Origin: an uncultured Gammaproteobacteria bacterium | Lineage (GTDB): Bacteria; Pseudomonadota; Gammaproteobacteria; Arenicellales; JAANXG01 | Direction of reading: 5' to 3' | NCBI GenBank assembly: GCA_947259705.1 | Contig: CAMYNL010000023.1 | Location: 1 to 64,000, forward strand | DNA length: 64,000 nt | Shown: positions 63,356 through 64,000 of the stretch, one piece after another | How the letters are laid out: every line of letters starts with the position of its first letter | Position numbering within the stretch: the stretch's first letter is position 1 | Program-made: the position numbers and the translations under genes | Notes under the pieces: generated by a model | What the model was told of the DNA's origin: nothing | The model's database searches: none | What the model saw: the letters and a program-made list of their open reading frames with translations, nothing else

Positions 63356-64000
63356 TCGATTTCGCAGCCTTTATTGCCCGCACCCGCCACCCGCCTCCGG
63401 CAGACGGCCGGAAAGCCGCCGCGCGCGCCTTCGGGGCAGCCTGCAGCGATCATCTCCCGGCCAGCGGCGGATATCAACCGCGACATGTCGGCGCGACCGC
63501 AACGACGGACGACCGGTAATTGGTCACCCCGGGCGCCGGAAGTCAAGAAGCAATGAGGCGATTCATAGACGGCTAACCGGACGACGATCGCGTCCGAGCA
63601 TGACGGCGTCAACCCCGGGAGGATGCTGCAAACTAAGACAGGATCCAATTACGGCAAGCACGATACAGGACAAACGTGCGGCGGCGATTATGCGTAGCTT
63701 GTGCGACGGCGAAGTAACGGAGAAGCCTGTGCATGTCTAGTCACGCGACCGCTTGAAATCGGCGCAACCCGTCACAGCAAATCCCGGGCACGCCAAAAGC
63801 GAGTGGGCGCATTCCCGGCCCGTCCCAACACTACCCCTTGCGGCCTCCCGAATCGGATGACGCCCGGCGCCTGTCAGGGGCCCGCTCGATCCTAGGTTCG
63901 CGCCGGAATTGCCCGGCGTAGACTTCAATTGTGACATAGTCACACATATATCGTACCCTAGACGCGGAGTATTCCAATACCAACCTTGCTACAGGTCATG
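63356..64000. other. right-end intergenic stretch
   Basis: About 645 bp upstream of the activase gene with no credible gene. Short overlapping frames only. The last bases may contain the promoter of a gene beyond the window. Confidence 0.4.

Overview
The window looks like a chromosomal segment of a GC-rich gammaproteobacterium. Support comes from the complete Na+-pumping NADH:quinone reductase operon with its maturation genes, together with CysB, TcdA, TrxC, YbaK, YciA and PEP carboxylase, all of gammaproteobacterial type. A PEP-CTERM protein, two GGDEF/EAL proteins, a phasin and a cytochrome P460-like lipoprotein suggest an environmental, surface- or floc-associated lifestyle. I cannot name the genus.

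Layout. 1-1.7 kb: AT-rich accessory DNA with a PEP-CTERM/lamin-tail-like protein and one copy of a 151-bp MITE-like element. 1.7-8.2 kb: a membrane c-di-GMP enzyme, an OmpR-type two-component system and a DegP/HtrA periplasmic protease. 8.4-16.7 kb: rhodanese, hydrolase, two linked unknown genes, CysB, YbaK, a Ser/Thr kinase-PP2C phosphatase pair, another unknown gene, a decayed thioesterase and a DUF2784 protein. 16.7-24.3 kb: nqrABCDEF-apbE-nqrM followed by a CBS protein, all on the minus strand. 24.6-32.9 kb: K+ channel/RCK protein with a small membrane partner, phasin with a consensus promoter and a terminator, SDR, YciA, YpmS-like protein, TrxC, DUF4389, glyoxalase, TatD and TcdA. 32.9-44.7 kb: a second GGDEF/EAL protein, M14-like peptidase, beta-propeller plus P460-like cytochrome, a muramidase next to a papain-like/alpha-beta-hydrolase fusion, sulfurtransferase, retropepsin-like protein, putative molybdenum carrier and LON-domain protein.

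44.8-53.5 kb, just after a tRNA-Ala gene, is an accessory and decaying region. It holds a Sel1-repeat gene broken by a frameshift, a nonsense codon and an insertion sequence, then palindromic ~71-bp repeats, a truncated GNAT gene, a porin, a CBS protein, the second copy of the 151-bp element and a glycosyltransferase/methyltransferase pair. Core-like sequence resumes with ppc (53.6 kb), a radical-SAM protein, a PsiE-family protein and, at the right end, two adjacent genes of the 2-hydroxyacyl-CoA dehydratase/activase superfamily (526 and 1142 aa).

The strongest leads for something undescribed are: the papain-like/alpha-beta-hydrolase fusion beside a GH108-type muramidase; the split dehydratase/activase pair with two complete ASKHA halves in one chain; the paired 151-bp MITE-like elements; the palindromic tandem repeats at 47.3-47.5 kb; and the duplicated two-helix sensory module in the second GGDEF/EAL protein. 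I saw no CRISPR array, recognisable phage module or known defence island.
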